Source: Aliiroseovarius sediminilitoris (GTDB lineage Bacteria > Pseudomonadota > Alphaproteobacteria > Rhodobacterales > Rhodobacteraceae). From it: a stretch of DNA of 64,000 bases. Below are positions 1-8,180 of this stretch, in pieces. Made by a program: the position numbers and the translations under genes. Below the pieces are notes generated by a model. It ran no database searches. It saw only the letters and a list, made by a program, of their open reading frames with translations, and was not told the origin of the DNA. The stretch is from the NCBI RefSeq assembly GCF_900109955.1, contig NZ_FOJB01000001.1, forward strand, positions 1,178,001 to 1,242,000, written 5' to 3'. Each line of letters opens with the position of its first letter. The first letter of the stretch is position 1.

Positions 1-2
1 AG

Positions 3-1193
3 CAGATGTATGCATGGGCCATCCGCCGTGAACGCCATGGCGAACCGGACAAATCGTTTCAGGTTGAAGTTGTCGATACTCCGGTATTGGACAGCCACGA
101 GGTGCTCGTCCTCGTGATGGCCGCTGGCGTGAACTATAACGGTGTTTGGGCCGGTCTTGGTGTCCCGATCTCCCCGTTTGATGGCCACGGCGCGGATTAT
201 CACATCGCCGGGTCGGATGCTTCGGGTATCGTCTGGGCGGTTGGCGACAAGGTGAAAAGCTGGAAAGTGGGCGACGAAGTTGTCATCCATTGCAACCAGG
301 ATGACGGCGACGACGAAGAGTGTAACGGCGGCGATCCGATGTTTTCACCCTCGCAGCGGATTTGGGGATACGAAACCCCCGACGGGTCTTTCGCGCAGTT
401 CACCAACGTGCAGGCACAACAGCTTTTGCCGCGTCCCAAGCACCTGACTTGGGAAGAAAGCGCCTGCTATACGCTGACCTTGGCCACTGCCTATCGGATG
501 TTGTTCGGTCACGCACCGCATGAACTGAAACCCGGCCAGAACGTGCTGGTCTGGGGTGCCTCTGGTGGTCTGGGATCGTTTGCGATCCAGTTGATTAATG
601 CTGCGGGTGCGAATGCGGTTGGCGTGATCTCGGATGAAGACAAACGCGAGTTCGTCATGTCACTTGGCGCAAAAGGCGTCATCAACCGCAAGGATTTCAA
701 TTGCTGGGGACAACTGCCCACCGTGAACACACCCGAATATGCGGCGTGGTTCAAGGAAGTGCGAAAGTTCGGCAAAGCCATTTGGGATATCACCGGCAAG
801 GGCAACAACGTGGATATGGTGTTCGAACACCCTGGTGAAGCCACGTTTCCGGTGTCGACCTTCGTCTGCAAAAAGGGCGGTATGGTCGTGATCTGCGCCG
901 GCACCACCGGGTTCAACTGCACCTTTGATGTGCGGTATCTGTGGATGCACCAAAAGCGCATCCAAGGCAGCCACTTTGCGCATCTGAAGCAAGCGGCCTC
1001 GGCCAACCGCATGATGATTGAGCGTCGAATCGACCCCTGCATGTCCGAAGTCTTCCCATGGGAAGATATTCCGGACGCACATATGAAAATGTTGCGCAAT
1101 CAACACAAGCCCGGCAACATGGCGGTCCTGGTTCAGGCACCGAAGACCGGTCTGCGCACTTTTGAAGACGCTCTTGAGGCCGGCCCGAAATAA
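3..1193 (+). CDS. ccr: Crotonyl-CoA carboxylase/reductase, 5' end outside window
   Basis: NADPH-dependent reductive carboxylation of crotonyl-CoA to ethylmalonyl-CoA, the key step of the ethylmalonyl-CoA pathway for acetyl-CoA assimilation; cytosolic medium-chain dehydrogenase/reductase fold. The visible 397 codons run MYAWAIRRERHGEP, GVNYNGVWAGLG, then the nucleotide-binding GASGGLGS loop (near residue 180) and a C-terminal HKPGNMAVLVQAP segment typical of the family. The frame is open to the left edge: family members usually carry about 30 more residues before MYAWAIRRE, so the ATG at 6 is probably internal and the true start is outside the window. A strong terminator follows. Identification is confident; only the start is unknown. 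Confidence 0.95.
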   Translation, partial: QMYAWAIRRERHGEPDKSFQVEVVDTPVLDSHEVLVLVMAAGVNYNGVWAGLGVPISPFDGHGADYHIAGSDASGIVWAVGDKVKSWKVGDEVVIHCNQDDGDDEECNGGDPMFSPSQRIWGYETPDGSFAQFTNVQAQQLLPRPKHLTWEESACYTLTLATAYRMLFGHAPHELKPGQNVLVWGASGGLGSFAIQLINAAGANAVGVISDEDKREFVMSLGAKGVINRKDFNCWGQLPTVNTPEYAAWFKEVRKFGKAIWDITGKGNNVDMVFEHPGEATFPVSTFVCKKGGMVVICAGTTGFNCTFDVRYLWMHQKRIQGSHFAHLKQAASANRMMIERRIDPCMSEVFPWEDIPDAHMKMLRNQHKPGNMAVLVQAPKTGLRTFEDALEAGPK

Positions 1194-1216
1194 ACCCAAA
1201 ACCAACTGAAATTCAG

Positions 1217-1248
1217 CCCTCCGTCCGATCTGGGCGGAGGGTTTTTTT
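1217..1248 (+). terminator. Rho-independent terminator of ccr
   Basis: A stem of about 10 bp (CCCTCCGTCC with GGGCGGAGGG, one G-T pair) is followed by seven T residues, 23 bp after the ccr stop codon. Confidence 0.9.
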
Positions 1249-1351
1249 GTCGAATTTTGAAACACTTCACATGTTAGATTTGCGAATCACCTACTCTTAA
1301 AGCTGACCCACTGGTCGGTTTATTCAAAGAACAATATGTTACGTGTTTCAT

Positions 1352-1371
1352 CCTCCCCATTTATGGGGAGG
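1352..1371 (+). promoter_or_regulatory. Perfect 20-bp dyad, lux-box-sized, overlapping a Shine-Dalgarno
   Basis: CCTCCCCAT, two T, ATGGGGAGG: 9-bp perfect arms with total length 20 bp, the size of LuxR-type operators. The right arm contains GGGGAGG, an ideal ribosome binding site 8 nt before the GTG at 1380. As DNA it could be the operator of the downstream LuxR; as RNA it would be a hairpin that hides the ribosome binding site. There is no T-tract, so a terminator is unlikely. Confidence 0.5.
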
Positions 1372-1379
1372 TTAAATGG

Positions 1380-1661
1380 GTGAATACCGAAATGAGAAAA
1401 CACATGCGAAGGTTGATTTCCCAACTTGCGAGATCGAGGCTTTACATGTCTGATGAATGGATCATTGATGTTCTTACTGACCTGAAGGCCTACGCGGTTA
1501 AAAATGGTTTGAACGTCACGGCCGACCAGCTTGATGACGCGCGACTGATTGCCATGACAGAAATCGCCTCCGCCTCACGTCAAGAGACGGAGAACGCGCG
1601 CGAATATGAAAAACCGGTTGGAAGACCTTGTCTCTACGTTGCAGGCGGCGAGCTCGCTTGA
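1380..1661 (+). CDS. Small hypothetical protein, leader ORF of luxR
   Basis: 93 residues, not recognised. The GTG start at 1380 is supported by GGGGAGG 8 nt upstream; ATG 1392 is an alternative. The N-terminus is basic (MRKHMRRLISQLARSR) and the middle predicts as helical (WIIDVLTDLKAYAVKNGLN). The 3' end overlaps the luxR start by 56 nt in another frame, so translation of the two may be coupled. The ribosome binding site lies inside a perfect dyad (1352-1371), giving a possible translational or LuxR-dependent control point. It could be a quorum-sensing accessory protein or merely a leader peptide; no function is claimed. Confidence 0.55.
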   Translation: MNTEMRKHMRRLISQLARSRLYMSDEWIIDVLTDLKAYAVKNGLNVTADQLDDARLIAMTEIASASRQETENAREYEKPVGRPCLYVAGGELA

Positions 1662-2319
1662 AGACCTGCAAGCCGTAACCGAGGCTCTGCGGGACCACTA
1701 TGACGTTTCGCATACGGTTTATCATTGGGTTAATTCCGTTGGTGAAAGGTTCGGCGCGGGCACTTACAGCGCCGAGTGGGTTGATCGCTATCTTGAAAAA
1801 GATTACTTGCGTATCGACCCGGTTATTTTCGGTTGTTTTCAAAGATTTACACCGGTCATCTGGAAGTCGCTCGACTGGTCGTCGAAGGCGGCGCGGGAGA
1901 TGTTTCAGGATGCCATGAACTATGGTTTGGGCAACCAGGGATTTACCATTCCGATACGTGGTCCCAACGGGCAATTCGCTCTGTTTACCATGAACGCGAC
2001 CGCTGAAGATGACGCTTGGGAAACCTTCGTCGATGAGAACACGCGCGACCTGATGATCATCTCGCATGAACTGAACAAAAAAGCGTTGGAATTTGAGAAG
2101 TGGGGGCAGGATGTTCAATCCCCGTCACTGTCGCCTCGCGAGTTATCGGCGATGACGTGCTTGGCGAAGGGCATGAATCGCGCACAATCTGCGGCAGAAA
2201 TGAACATCTCAGAACACACGCTAAGAGTGTATATCGAATCGGCGCGACACAAACTTGGCGCGATGAATACAACCCATGCGGTAGCGCGTGCGTTGTCTGC
2301 GGGGATCATCATCGTATAA
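1606..2319 (+). CDS. luxR: LuxR-family quorum-sensing regulator
   Basis: Acyl-homoserine-lactone-responsive transcription factor of 237 residues, the usual length. The N-terminal autoinducer-binding domain keeps the signature positions: W and Y in EWVDRYLEKDY, DP in RIDPV, W in PVIWKSLDW, G in YGLGNQGF. The C-terminal LuxR HTH runs LSPRELSAMTCLAKG to HKLGAMNTTHAVARAL. ATG 1606 is preceded by GGAG 13 nt upstream. The gene overlaps the small ORF before it, and luxI follows 90 bp downstream on the same strand, so the pair probably forms one signalling module. Which genes it controls cannot be read from the window. Confidence 0.92.
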   Translation: MKNRLEDLVSTLQAASSLEDLQAVTEALRDHYDVSHTVYHWVNSVGERFGAGTYSAEWVDRYLEKDYLRIDPVIFGCFQRFTPVIWKSLDWSSKAAREMFQDAMNYGLGNQGFTIPIRGPNGQFALFTMNATAEDDAWETFVDENTRDLMIISHELNKKALEFEKWGQDVQSPSLSPRELSAMTCLAKGMNRAQSAAEMNISEHTLRVYIESARHKLGAMNTTHAVARALSAGIIIV

Positions 2320-2409
2320 AATACATCTAAAACGCTTAAGACATTTGCCTTATTTTAACCATAAGGCGACCATCATTTGGCTAACTTATCGGACAAAGGA
2401 GCCAAACCG

Positions 2410-3060
2410 ATGCTGCGCTATCTCTATGGTAATGATTTGAACAACTTCCCTCTGCTTGCAGACACAATGTTTCGTGATCGTGCGGAACAGTTTTCTCGTC
2501 GGTTGGGCTGGGATGTCCATGTAGACGATGCAGGCCATGAGCGGGATGAATACGACGACATGAATCCCCTATACGTGATCTGGGAACAGGCAGATGGTCG
2601 CCATGGCGGCTCAATGCGTTTTCTACCTACGGTGGGCCAAACCATGGTCAACGACCATTTCGATCACCTGACGGACGGGGTGCATATCGAAAGTCCGCTG
2701 ATCTGGGAATGCACCCGCTTCTGCCTCGCGCCAGGCGCGGATCGTCGGGCCTCGGCCGCTCTGGCACTTGGTGCAGGCGAATTGATGGCCGCCTTCAAGC
2801 TGCGCCACTATGTCGGTGTGTTCGATCCGCGTATGGAGCGGATCTATCGCCTGATGGGGCTGGAGCCGGAAGTCATCGGAACTGCCGGTGAAGGTAAAGA
2901 CCGCATTGGTGTGGGTCTTTGGTCCATGAATGATGATGCCTTTGCGCCGACACTTGCCCGAGTGGGCGTGGATCGCGAAACCAGCAAGAACTGGTTGCGG
3001 TATTCGCTGGGTCTTGGCCAACGTGTTGTTGCACCGGATGCCATTCCCGCAAGTGCATAA
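2410..3060 (+). CDS. luxI: Acyl-homoserine-lactone synthase, LuxI family
   Basis: Makes N-acyl-homoserine lactone from S-adenosylmethionine and acyl-ACP. The 216 residues begin MLRYLYGNDLNNFPL. Conserved LuxI features are visible: R, F and W in RDRAEQFSRRLGW, the D/E cluster DAGHERDEYDDMNPLYVI, R in GSMRFLPT, and E and R in IWECTRFCL. The start at ATG 2410 is chosen because AAAGGAG lies 9 nt upstream; a TTG at 2377 in frame lacks such a site. A small inverted repeat (GCCTTAT/ATAAGGC, 2347-2367) lies between luxR and luxI. Acyl-chain preference cannot be predicted. Confidence 0.93.
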   Translation: MLRYLYGNDLNNFPLLADTMFRDRAEQFSRRLGWDVHVDDAGHERDEYDDMNPLYVIWEQADGRHGGSMRFLPTVGQTMVNDHFDHLTDGVHIESPLIWECTRFCLAPGADRRASAALALGAGELMAAFKLRHYVGVFDPRMERIYRLMGLEPEVIGTAGEGKDRIGVGLWSMNDDAFAPTLARVGVDRETSKNWLRYSLGLGQRVVAPDAIPASA

Positions 3061-3127
3061 GCGGTCATCATACTGATGTGCGCCATACGTGCTGGCGCAG
3101 CATCAGAGCGCAGGTTAGGGTCGCGCC

Positions 3128-4666
3128 ATGACCACTGGCGCGCACCTGACCTATTCTGATGACCAAGCGGACGCCCATGACCGCGTGGCTGAAATGCTGC
3201 GCGGGGCAGGCGTTGATTTGGATGATGCGCTGCTGACGCCATTGTCCGACGGCAAGTCGCAAGTGATGGCCGTCGTCGGTAAAGCGGGGTCGGGCAAGAC
3301 GATGCTGCTTGCCCAACTGTATCGCGCGCTGCAAGAAGCCGGGGTCGAGGTCGTGTCCGGCGATTGGGAAGGCAAACGTCGCAAGGATCGCAGGACTTTG
3401 GCCATATTAGCCCCGACCAACAAGGCGGCCAGCGTGTTGCGCAACCGCGGCGTGCCAGCAACGACGATTCATCGCATCCTTTATACTCCCGTCTATGACC
3501 CCGAATACGAAAAGATCGCCGAATGGCTGGCCGGAAACGGGGAGCGGCCATCGGTCGAAGGTCTGACTGATGCGGCGCTGGATCGCGCTTTTGCTTTTTA
3601 TCAGGCCCAGAAGTCCATTCCGGGGGCGCTTGCTGCGGCAGGATTGCGCGGATCAGATTTCATCACCGGCTGGAAACGGCGGGATGACCCTTTGGATATT
3701 GGCTTTGTCGACGAAAGTTCGATGCTGGACGAAAAACAGTTCAACGATCTGCGCGAGATCTTCCCGACATTGGTATTGTTTGGTGATCCCGCACAGCTGG
3801 CCCCGGTGGGCCAATCGGGTGAAATGGTCTTTGATCGGCTGGGCGACAGCCGAAAGATGGTGCTGCATCGTATTCACCGTCAGGAACACGATAACCCAAT
3901 TCTGGATCTGGCCCATGCTCTGGCGGATGACACGCTGGATTTCGCAACGTTCGAAAACATGATCGAAGAGGCCGCACGCTTGGACGATCGGGTGGTGGTT
4001 GCACCCCGCGTGAATGCCGATCTGATGGCGCGCTCGCCCGTTCTGGTTTGGCGCAATGTGACACGCGTCCGACTGATCACCGCATTCCGGGGGGCATTTG
4101 GCGCGCCTGAGCATGAACTGATGCCCGGTGAACCGCTGATCTGCGACGGGATCGAGCTGCCTCTGAAGCATCGCAAGAAACGTATTGATCTGGAAGCGCG
4201 CGGCCTGATCAAGGGCGCGCAATGTGTTTATCTTGGCCCCGGAAAACGTCCGGGGTTTTCACGATTGCACGTGTTGGGGGCCGAGGATCCGCAATTGTCA
4301 GCGGCCTCGATCATCAAGATTGAAATGCCTGACGAAGAAGAACCGTTCATCCCGTATGCCGCCAACATGGGCGCGGCTTTTTTGCATGGGGCGGCTGTGA
4401 CCATTCACAAGGCACAGGGGTCACAGTGGCCTGAGGTGCAGGTCTTCGCGCCGGACATCTGGGCGGCATCGCGGGCGGGACGAACAGAGGCTGGGCTGCC
4501 GTTGTGGAAACGTCTGGCCTATGTCGCCATCACGCGGGCCGAGACGCGCTTGTTTTGGGTGAAACGCTATGCGATGGCCCGGCCAGAGGTCGCATTGTCG
4601 ACAAGCGACTTGGCTGCAAAGCCGGTGGAGTTGACCCTTGCCGCGCCGGACGAAGGCGCAGCCTGA
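3128..4666 (+). CDS. SF1 (RecD/AAA_30-like) ATP-dependent DNA helicase
   Basis: A 512-residue superfamily 1 helicase. Visible motifs: Walker A VVGKAGSGKTMLL near residue 45, motif Ia in LAPTNKAASVL, Walker B FVDESSML near 198, motif III-like LFGDPAQLAPVGQSG, motif V VTIHKAQGSQWPEV near 428, and motif VI YVAITRAETRLFWV near 465. It resembles the stand-alone RecD-like or UvrD_C_2 helicases common in alphaproteobacteria rather than a RecBCD subunit, as there is no RecB or RecC nearby. It ends 11 bp before the convergent TIGR02186 gene. The biological role is probably DNA repair but is not shown by context. Confidence 0.85.
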   Translation: MTTGAHLTYSDDQADAHDRVAEMLRGAGVDLDDALLTPLSDGKSQVMAVVGKAGSGKTMLLAQLYRALQEAGVEVVSGDWEGKRRKDRRTLAILAPTNKAASVLRNRGVPATTIHRILYTPVYDPEYEKIAEWLAGNGERPSVEGLTDAALDRAFAFYQAQKSIPGALAAAGLRGSDFITGWKRRDDPLDIGFVDESSMLDEKQFNDLREIFPTLVLFGDPAQLAPVGQSGEMVFDRLGDSRKMVLHRIHRQEHDNPILDLAHALADDTLDFATFENMIEEAARLDDRVVVAPRVNADLMARSPVLVWRNVTRVRLITAFRGAFGAPEHELMPGEPLICDGIELPLKHRKKRIDLEARGLIKGAQCVYLGPGKRPGFSRLHVLGAEDPQLSAASIIKIEMPDEEEPFIPYAANMGAAFLHGAAVTIHKAQGSQWPEVQVFAPDIWAASRAGRTEAGLPLWKRLAYVAITRAETRLFWVKRYAMARPEVALSTSDLAAKPVELTLAAPDEGAA

Positions 4667-4676
4667 CTCGGACAGA

Positions 4677-5444
4677 TCACGTGCGCAGGATCACGCGAAA
4701 CAGGGCTGATGCGCCCCATCCAGCGGCAATCGCGATCACCAGTGACAGGATGCCATAGATCAATGGTTGTTCGTGGGCGAGGTTGAAGATCCACCGTTCC
4801 AGCCCAACCTTCTGAACGTTGATCACCGTTTCATATTGCGAGGCAACATTACCGTCCCGCGTCAGATAGATACGTGTGCGATAGTCACCTTCGGTCACAT
4901 TGGCGGGCAGGGCTATTCGCGTGTCGAACAGCGTTTCTTCCTGCAATTTGACGCTGTTTTCCATCAGCTTATATAGCCCCGACTTTTCGCGGATGCGGAT
5001 CAGGGCGCGGGTGAAGTCGCGCGGGTCTTCGTTGGTGAAGGGGTTGTCGCTGATGCGGATCGACCGCTCGACCGAAATGACGTGCTTCAGGTCGTCAAGG
5101 ATCGACAATGTTTCAGTCAGCGGCGCTGATGTTGCAACAGCATAGAAGCTTGGCGCAGCGGCCAGTTCGATCGAGTCCGTGTTCACCCATATCCCGAAAC
5201 GCTTGTCCTTTTTGCGCACAGTGATCGGGTGCGCTGGGCCCTCGACGACGACGATCACTTGAAGGGGGCTGTCGTTGGGGGGCGGGGCGTCCCGCTTGAC
5301 AGCACCGAAGATCAGGATCTCCGACCCCACAAAAGTCGCCGTGATCGAAACGCGGTTCTGGCTAAGTCCCGCAACGACTTTTTCTGCGCGTGCGGGCAGG
5401 GCGGCGAAGAACATCAACGAGAGGATGGAAATGGCACGCAGCAT
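4677..5444 (-). CDS. TIGR02186 family (alphaproteobacterial TM) protein
   Basis: 255 residues: an N-terminal signal peptide (MLRAISILSLMFFAALPARA), an extracytoplasmic beta-rich domain starting EKVVAGLSQNRVSITATF, and one C-terminal membrane helix (IYGILSLVIAIAAGWGASALF). This is the layout of the conserved alphaproteobacterial family TIGR02186, whose function is unknown. Its start codon overlaps the stop of the TauE-type exporter by one base (TGATG), so the two are translationally coupled and probably work together at the cytoplasmic membrane. Its substrate is not known. Confidence 0.85.
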   Translation of the reverse strand: MLRAISILSLMFFAALPARAEKVVAGLSQNRVSITATFVGSEILIFGAVKRDAPPPNDSPLQVIVVVEGPAHPITVRKKDKRFGIWVNTDSIELAAAPSFYAVATSAPLTETLSILDDLKHVISVERSIRISDNPFTNEDPRDFTRALIRIREKSGLYKLMENSVKLQEETLFDTRIALPANVTEGDYRTRIYLTRDGNVASQYETVINVQKVGLERWIFNLAHEQPLIYGILSLVIAIAAGWGASALFRVILRT

Positions 5445-6361
5445 CAGTGCGCCCCGGCCTGACCGATTTCATAAAGCTCGGCCGGTTGGATCAGCAGGTC
5501 CAACCCAAGTTTGCCACAGACAACAAGCACCATCAGCGCCAGCAGCACCCGCAACTGCTCTGCTTTCAGTTTCACGCCAATGCGCGCACCGATCTGTGCG
5601 CCCACGACACCGCCGATCAGCAGCAGAACGGCCAACCCCATATCGACGGTGAAGTTGGTTGTGGCGTGCAGAAGCGTTGTAAAGGCGGTCACGAAGATGA
5701 TCTGGAACAGCGAGGTTCCCACAACCACCTTAGTCGGCATCCCCAGTAGATAGATCATGGCCGGCACCATGATGAAACCTCCACCGACGCCCATGATGGC
5801 AGCGAGAATCCCGACCAGAACGCCCACCAGAATGGGCGGAATGACCGAGATATAGAGGCCCGAGGTGCGGAATTTCATCTTGAAGGGCAGGGCGTGCACC
5901 CATGTGTGCTTGCGGCGCGTCGGCACCGCCGTCCCCCCGCGGGTCTTCATCAACGCCCGCACGCTTTCAACGAACATCAGGGATCCGATGATGCCAAGGA
6001 ACACGACATATGACAATTTGACCAACAGATCGACTTGTCCGATTGCTTTCAACGCATTGAACAATTGCACGCCCAAAGCCGCACCGATCAGACCACCGAT
6101 CAGCAGCACCACCCCCATTCGAAGGTCCACCGTCTTGCGTTTCAAATGCGCCAGAACGCCAGAGAACGAGCTGGCCACGATCTGGTTGGCTTCCGTGGCC
6201 ACCGCGACCGCGGGCGGAATACCGATGAAGAACAGCAAGGGCGTCATCAGAAAGCCGCCACCCACACCAAACATACCCGACAGAACACCCACGATGCCAC
6301 CAAGCCCGAGCAGCAGAAACGCGTTTACGGAAACCTCGGCGATTGGCAGGTAAATCTGCAT
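5444..6361 (-). CDS. TauE/SafE-family sulfite/organosulfonate exporter
   Basis: Multi-pass membrane protein of 305 residues with the two tandem DUF81 repeats of the TauE/SafE family, each with its glycine signature: GMFGVGGGFLMTP near residue 30 and AIMGVGGGFIMVP near 188. Members export sulfite, sulfoacetate or related anions from the cytoplasm. It lies 67 nt downstream of punA on the same strand and overlaps the TIGR02186 gene. No sulfonate catabolic gene is adjacent, so the substrate is inferred from the family only. Confidence 0.88.
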   Translation of the reverse strand: MQIYLPIAEVSVNAFLLLGLGGIVGVLSGMFGVGGGFLMTPLLFFIGIPPAVAVATEANQIVASSFSGVLAHLKRKTVDLRMGVVLLIGGLIGAALGVQLFNALKAIGQVDLLVKLSYVVFLGIIGSLMFVESVRALMKTRGGTAVPTRRKHTWVHALPFKMKFRTSGLYISVIPPILVGVLVGILAAIMGVGGGFIMVPAMIYLLGMPTKVVVGTSLFQIIFVTAFTTLLHATTNFTVDMGLAVLLLIGGVVGAQIGARIGVKLKAEQLRVLLALMVLVVCGKLGLDLLIQPAELYEIGQAGAH

Positions 6362-6427
6362 TGGGAAAGAACTCTGGGCTGGCTGTGAATTGGCTGGTTG
6401 TTTCTTTATTGGCCCATGAGGCGGGGG

Positions 6428-7231
6428 TTAGTCACGTGTTAAGTAGCGTCGAACCAGTTTTTCCAGCTTTTCAGCACCAAGTGGTGCCATTGCCTTGGTA
6501 TGTTCGTGGCTGATCGCCTCGTCCGACAAACCCTGCGCCATGTTGGTGATGGTTGAAAAGGCGGCAACCCGCAAACCAAGGAAGCGCGCAAGAATCACTT
6601 CGGGCACGGTTGACATGCCGACCGCGTCCGCCCCCAAGGTGCGAATGGCGCGGATTTCGGCGGGCGTCTCGAAGGACGGGCCGGAATACCAGGCATAGAC
6701 GCCAGGGGGCAGAGCAACGCCTTCATCTTTGGCGATCTTTGCGAAAACCTTCTGCATCTCGGCGTCATAGGCACCGCCCATGGGCACGAAACGAGCGTCA
6801 GCCACTTCGCCGATCAACGGGTTCAACCCCGAGAAGTTGATGTGGTCCGAGATCAGCATCAGCTCGCCGGGCGGAATGTCCAGCCGCATTGATCCGGCCG
6901 CGTTGGTCAGGATCAGGCGATCCGCGCCAAGGGCTTTCAGAAGTTCCAGCGGCAGGCGCATCGCATCGGCTTTGCCATGCTCGTAATAGTGTGACCGGCC
7001 GCCAAACACGGCAACCCGTGTGCCTTCCATATGCCCGATCACCAGTTTCGGATTGTGGCCCGATACATGCGCCTGTGGGAAGCCATCAAGCTGGTCATAG
7101 GGGATCGCAACCCCGTCGACCGTATTGGCCAGATGCCCCAGGCCTGATCCAAGGACCAGGCCCACCTCGACCGGCTCTGACCCAGCCAGGTTGCGAACCT
7201 GCCGGGTCAGCGCCTCAGCGTTCCTTGACAT
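6428..7231 (-). CDS. punA: Purine nucleoside phosphorylase (trimeric type)
   Basis: Cleaves purine (deoxy)nucleosides with phosphate to base and (deoxy)ribose-1-phosphate. 267 residues from MSRNAEALTRQ. Family sites are present: phosphate-binding GSGLGHL near residue 30, GRSHYYEHG, NAAGSMR, the YSGPSFETPAEIRAIR loop, MSTVPEV, and TNMAQGLS. The start at 7231 is preferred over an upstream in-frame ATG at 7270 because homology begins there; it overlaps the end of the preceding permease gene by 17 nt. The position after a complete nucleoside ABC importer shows its job: phosphorolysis of imported purine nucleosides. Confidence 0.92.
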   Translation of the reverse strand: MSRNAEALTRQVRNLAGSEPVEVGLVLGSGLGHLANTVDGVAIPYDQLDGFPQAHVSGHNPKLVIGHMEGTRVAVFGGRSHYYEHGKADAMRLPLELLKALGADRLILTNAAGSMRLDIPPGELMLISDHINFSGLNPLIGEVADARFVPMGGAYDAEMQKVFAKIAKDEGVALPPGVYAWYSGPSFETPAEIRAIRTLGADAVGMSTVPEVILARFLGLRVAAFSTITNMAQGLSDEAISHEHTKAMAPLGAEKLEKLVRRYLTRD

Positions 7232-8180
7232 AGGGTTGCCCCCCGGCTTTCGGTGCAACAGCGGTGCCACCGAAGCCAGCCAGAATGATCACGGTCAGGA
7301 TATAGGGCAGGGCCTGCATGAATTGCACCGGAATGACGAAGGTGCCAAGATCAATGTTCTGATACCGGTTGGCGATGGCTTCCAGCAGACCGAACAGCAG
7401 CGTGGCATATAGCGCGTGCCACGGACGCCACCGGGCAAAAATCAACGCCGCCAGCGCGATATAGCCGCGACCTGCGCTCATTTCCTTCACAAAGCCTGCG
7501 GCGAGTCCTGTCGCCAGATAGACCCCGGCCAAACCACACAGGACGCCCGCAATCAACATCGCCGCGTAGCGCAGCCGGATCACCGATACGCCTGCCGTAT
7601 CGACCGCCGCAGGATTTTCGCCCACGGCCCGCAGGCGCAGGCCAAAGCGAGTGCGATACAGCACGAACCATGACAACGGCACCATCAGAAGCGCCACGTA
7701 AACAAGGATTGTGTGGCCCGATAACAGATCGGAATAGATCGGTCCAAGGATCGGCACATCGGCCACCGCATTGGCAAAGGGCAGTTCCAGATTTGAAAAA
7801 CGCTGACCGCCGGACAGGCTTGGCGTGCGCCCGCCAAGCCCGAACCACGCAGTGCCGATCAGGATCGTGATGCCCGAGGCAAAGAAGTTCAGCGCCACAC
7901 CCGAGATCAACTGGTTCCCTTGAAAGGTGATCGAGGCAAGGCCATGCACCGCAGAGAACGCGATCGAGGACGCCACACCGGCCAGAAGCCCCAGCCAGAC
8001 CGACCCGGTCGCCGCTGCAACGGCTGCCGAGAAAAAGGCCGAGGCAAGGATTTTGCCCTCAAGCCCGATATCGAAAATGCCCGCTCGTTCCGAGAACAAC
8101 CCGGCAAGGCAGGCCAGCAAAAGCGGTGTTGCCAGACGCAAGCCGCTGTCTGCGATTTGGATGATCGTCAGGAAATCCAT
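7215..8180 (-). CDS. Nucleoside ABC transporter permease 2 (BPD_transp_2)
   Basis: 321-residue hydrophobic protein with about eight membrane segments and the family stretch ERAGIFDIGLEGKILASAFF near the N-terminus, plus FGLRLRAVGENPAAVDTAG, the cytoplasmic coupling loop of BMP-linked permeases (NupQ-like). It overlaps the first permease gene by one base and punA by 17 nt, so it is the fourth gene of the nucleoside import operon. Confidence 0.9.
   Translation of the reverse strand: MDFLTIIQIADSGLRLATPLLLACLAGLFSERAGIFDIGLEGKILASAFFSAAVAAATGSVWLGLLAGVASSIAFSAVHGLASITFQGNQLISGVALNFFASGITILIGTAWFGLGGRTPSLSGGQRFSNLELPFANAVADVPILGPIYSDLLSGHTILVYVALLMVPLSWFVLYRTRFGLRLRAVGENPAAVDTAGVSVIRLRYAAMLIAGVLCGLAGVYLATGLAAGFVKEMSAGRGYIALAALIFARWRPWHALYATLLFGLLEAIANRYQNIDLGTFVIPVQFMQALPYILTVIILAGFGGTAVAPKAGGQPYVKER

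Noticed and set aside
2320-2409. lux box directly upstream of luxI
   Set aside because: Only a 7-bp-arm hairpin (GCCTTAT/ATAAGGC) is present, without the 20-bp lux-box size; the dyad before the leader ORF is the better candidate.
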